NCBI RefSeq assembly: GCF_023008585.1
Contig: NZ_CP095392.1
Location: 186,001-250,000 of the forward strand
Direction: 5' to 3'
Length of the DNA stretch: 64,000 nt
Source of the DNA: Natribaculum breve
GTDB taxonomy: Archaea > Halobacteriota > Halobacteria > Halobacteriales > Natrialbaceae
A model generated the notes under the pieces. The model worked only from the letters and a program-made list of their open reading frames with translations, made no database searches and was not told the origin of the DNA. Below, in pieces: positions 63,900 to 64,000 of this stretch; the first letter of the stretch is position 1; each line of letters starts with the position of its first letter. The position numbers were made by a program, and so were the translations under genes.

Positions 63900-64000
63900 C
63901 AAAGCAAACAATCCGTTCACCAACCGCGGGAGTCACGGATACTTGTTAAATCAACTTTGACTGGGCTGTTTCCGCAAATTGGGTTGGCACTGGAAGGTCT
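63900..64000. other. Window end, no gene seen
   Basis: The last 101 bases after the helicase stop show no start of a coding frame; any further genes of the defence island (for example a PLD-type drmC) lie outside the window. Confidence 0.5.

Overview
The window looks like accessory DNA (plasmid, megaplasmid or a degraded genomic island) of a halophilic archaeon (class Halobacteria). The proteins are very acidic, several carry Tat signals (RR motif, some with a lipobox), and the transposases are haloarchaeal types (ISH8, ISH6, IS5/ISH1-like, IS630-like, IS66). Marker families such as DUF4870, DUF6498, Bat-type HTH-10 regulators and HalOD1 are also haloarchaeal. I see no rRNA, tRNA or CRISPR array. 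Base composition is patchy: the segment around 8.4-9.8 kb is GC-rich, while 17-19 kb and 27-28 kb are AT-rich, which fits a mosaic of transferred pieces.

Layout. 0-6 kb: the tail of a DUF234-type ATPase, then a three-gene minus-strand cassette (RecA-like protein with no visible Walker A, small protein, family B DNA polymerase). A matching 41-42 bp imperfect palindrome lies at each end of the cassette, and an IS630-like element (copy A) is inserted upstream. 6-13 kb: IS5-type elements, a YREK-type transposase split by an IS5 element, and DUF4870 and DUF6498 membrane proteins. 13-24 kb: hypothetical proteins, a frameshifted PQQ beta-propeller lipoprotein, a second DUF6498 gene cut off at its 3' end, a cytochrome P450, transposase relics, a secreted Tat protein, and an ABC ATPase facing a tandem-duplicated permease. 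24-32 kb: ISH8-type element, fragments of Fic and subtilisin-like genes, a third DUF6498 gene directly downstream of a halocin C8-like peptide fragment, an IS66 element, and IS630-like copy B nested in an IS5 relic. 32-37 kb: lipoprotein, alpha/beta hydrolase with a Bat-type regulator, and RNase H-like and OB-fold gene fragments on either side of an ISH6-type element. 37-45 kb: a frameshifted zinc-finger protein, a PadR-like regulator, an ArdC-like antirestriction gene split by IS630-like copy C, a HalOD1-like relic, and a tyrosine integrase split by copy D.

45-64 kb is the intact and most interesting part: a defence island. McrBC (minus strand) is divergent from a DISARM class 1-like pair, a DrmD-type SNF2 helicase and a DrmMI-type adenine methyltransferase whose start and stop codons overlap. 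Next comes a convergent gene that I read as a catalytically dead adenine-methyltransferase homologue with a HEPN-like C-terminus. Divergent from it is a 1763-residue DEAD helicase with a DUF1998 region and a nuclease-like C-terminus; it resembles DruE or a DrmA-DrmB fusion. I infer that the methyltransferase marks host DNA, the helicases act on unmarked DNA, and the pseudo-methyltransferase/HEPN protein is an unassigned component.

The IS630-like elements reveal a mechanism. Removing copies B, C and D together with one copy of a flanking 3-bp TGA/TCA repeat restores three unrelated reading frames. This shows a 3-bp target duplication rather than the TA usual for the IS630 family.
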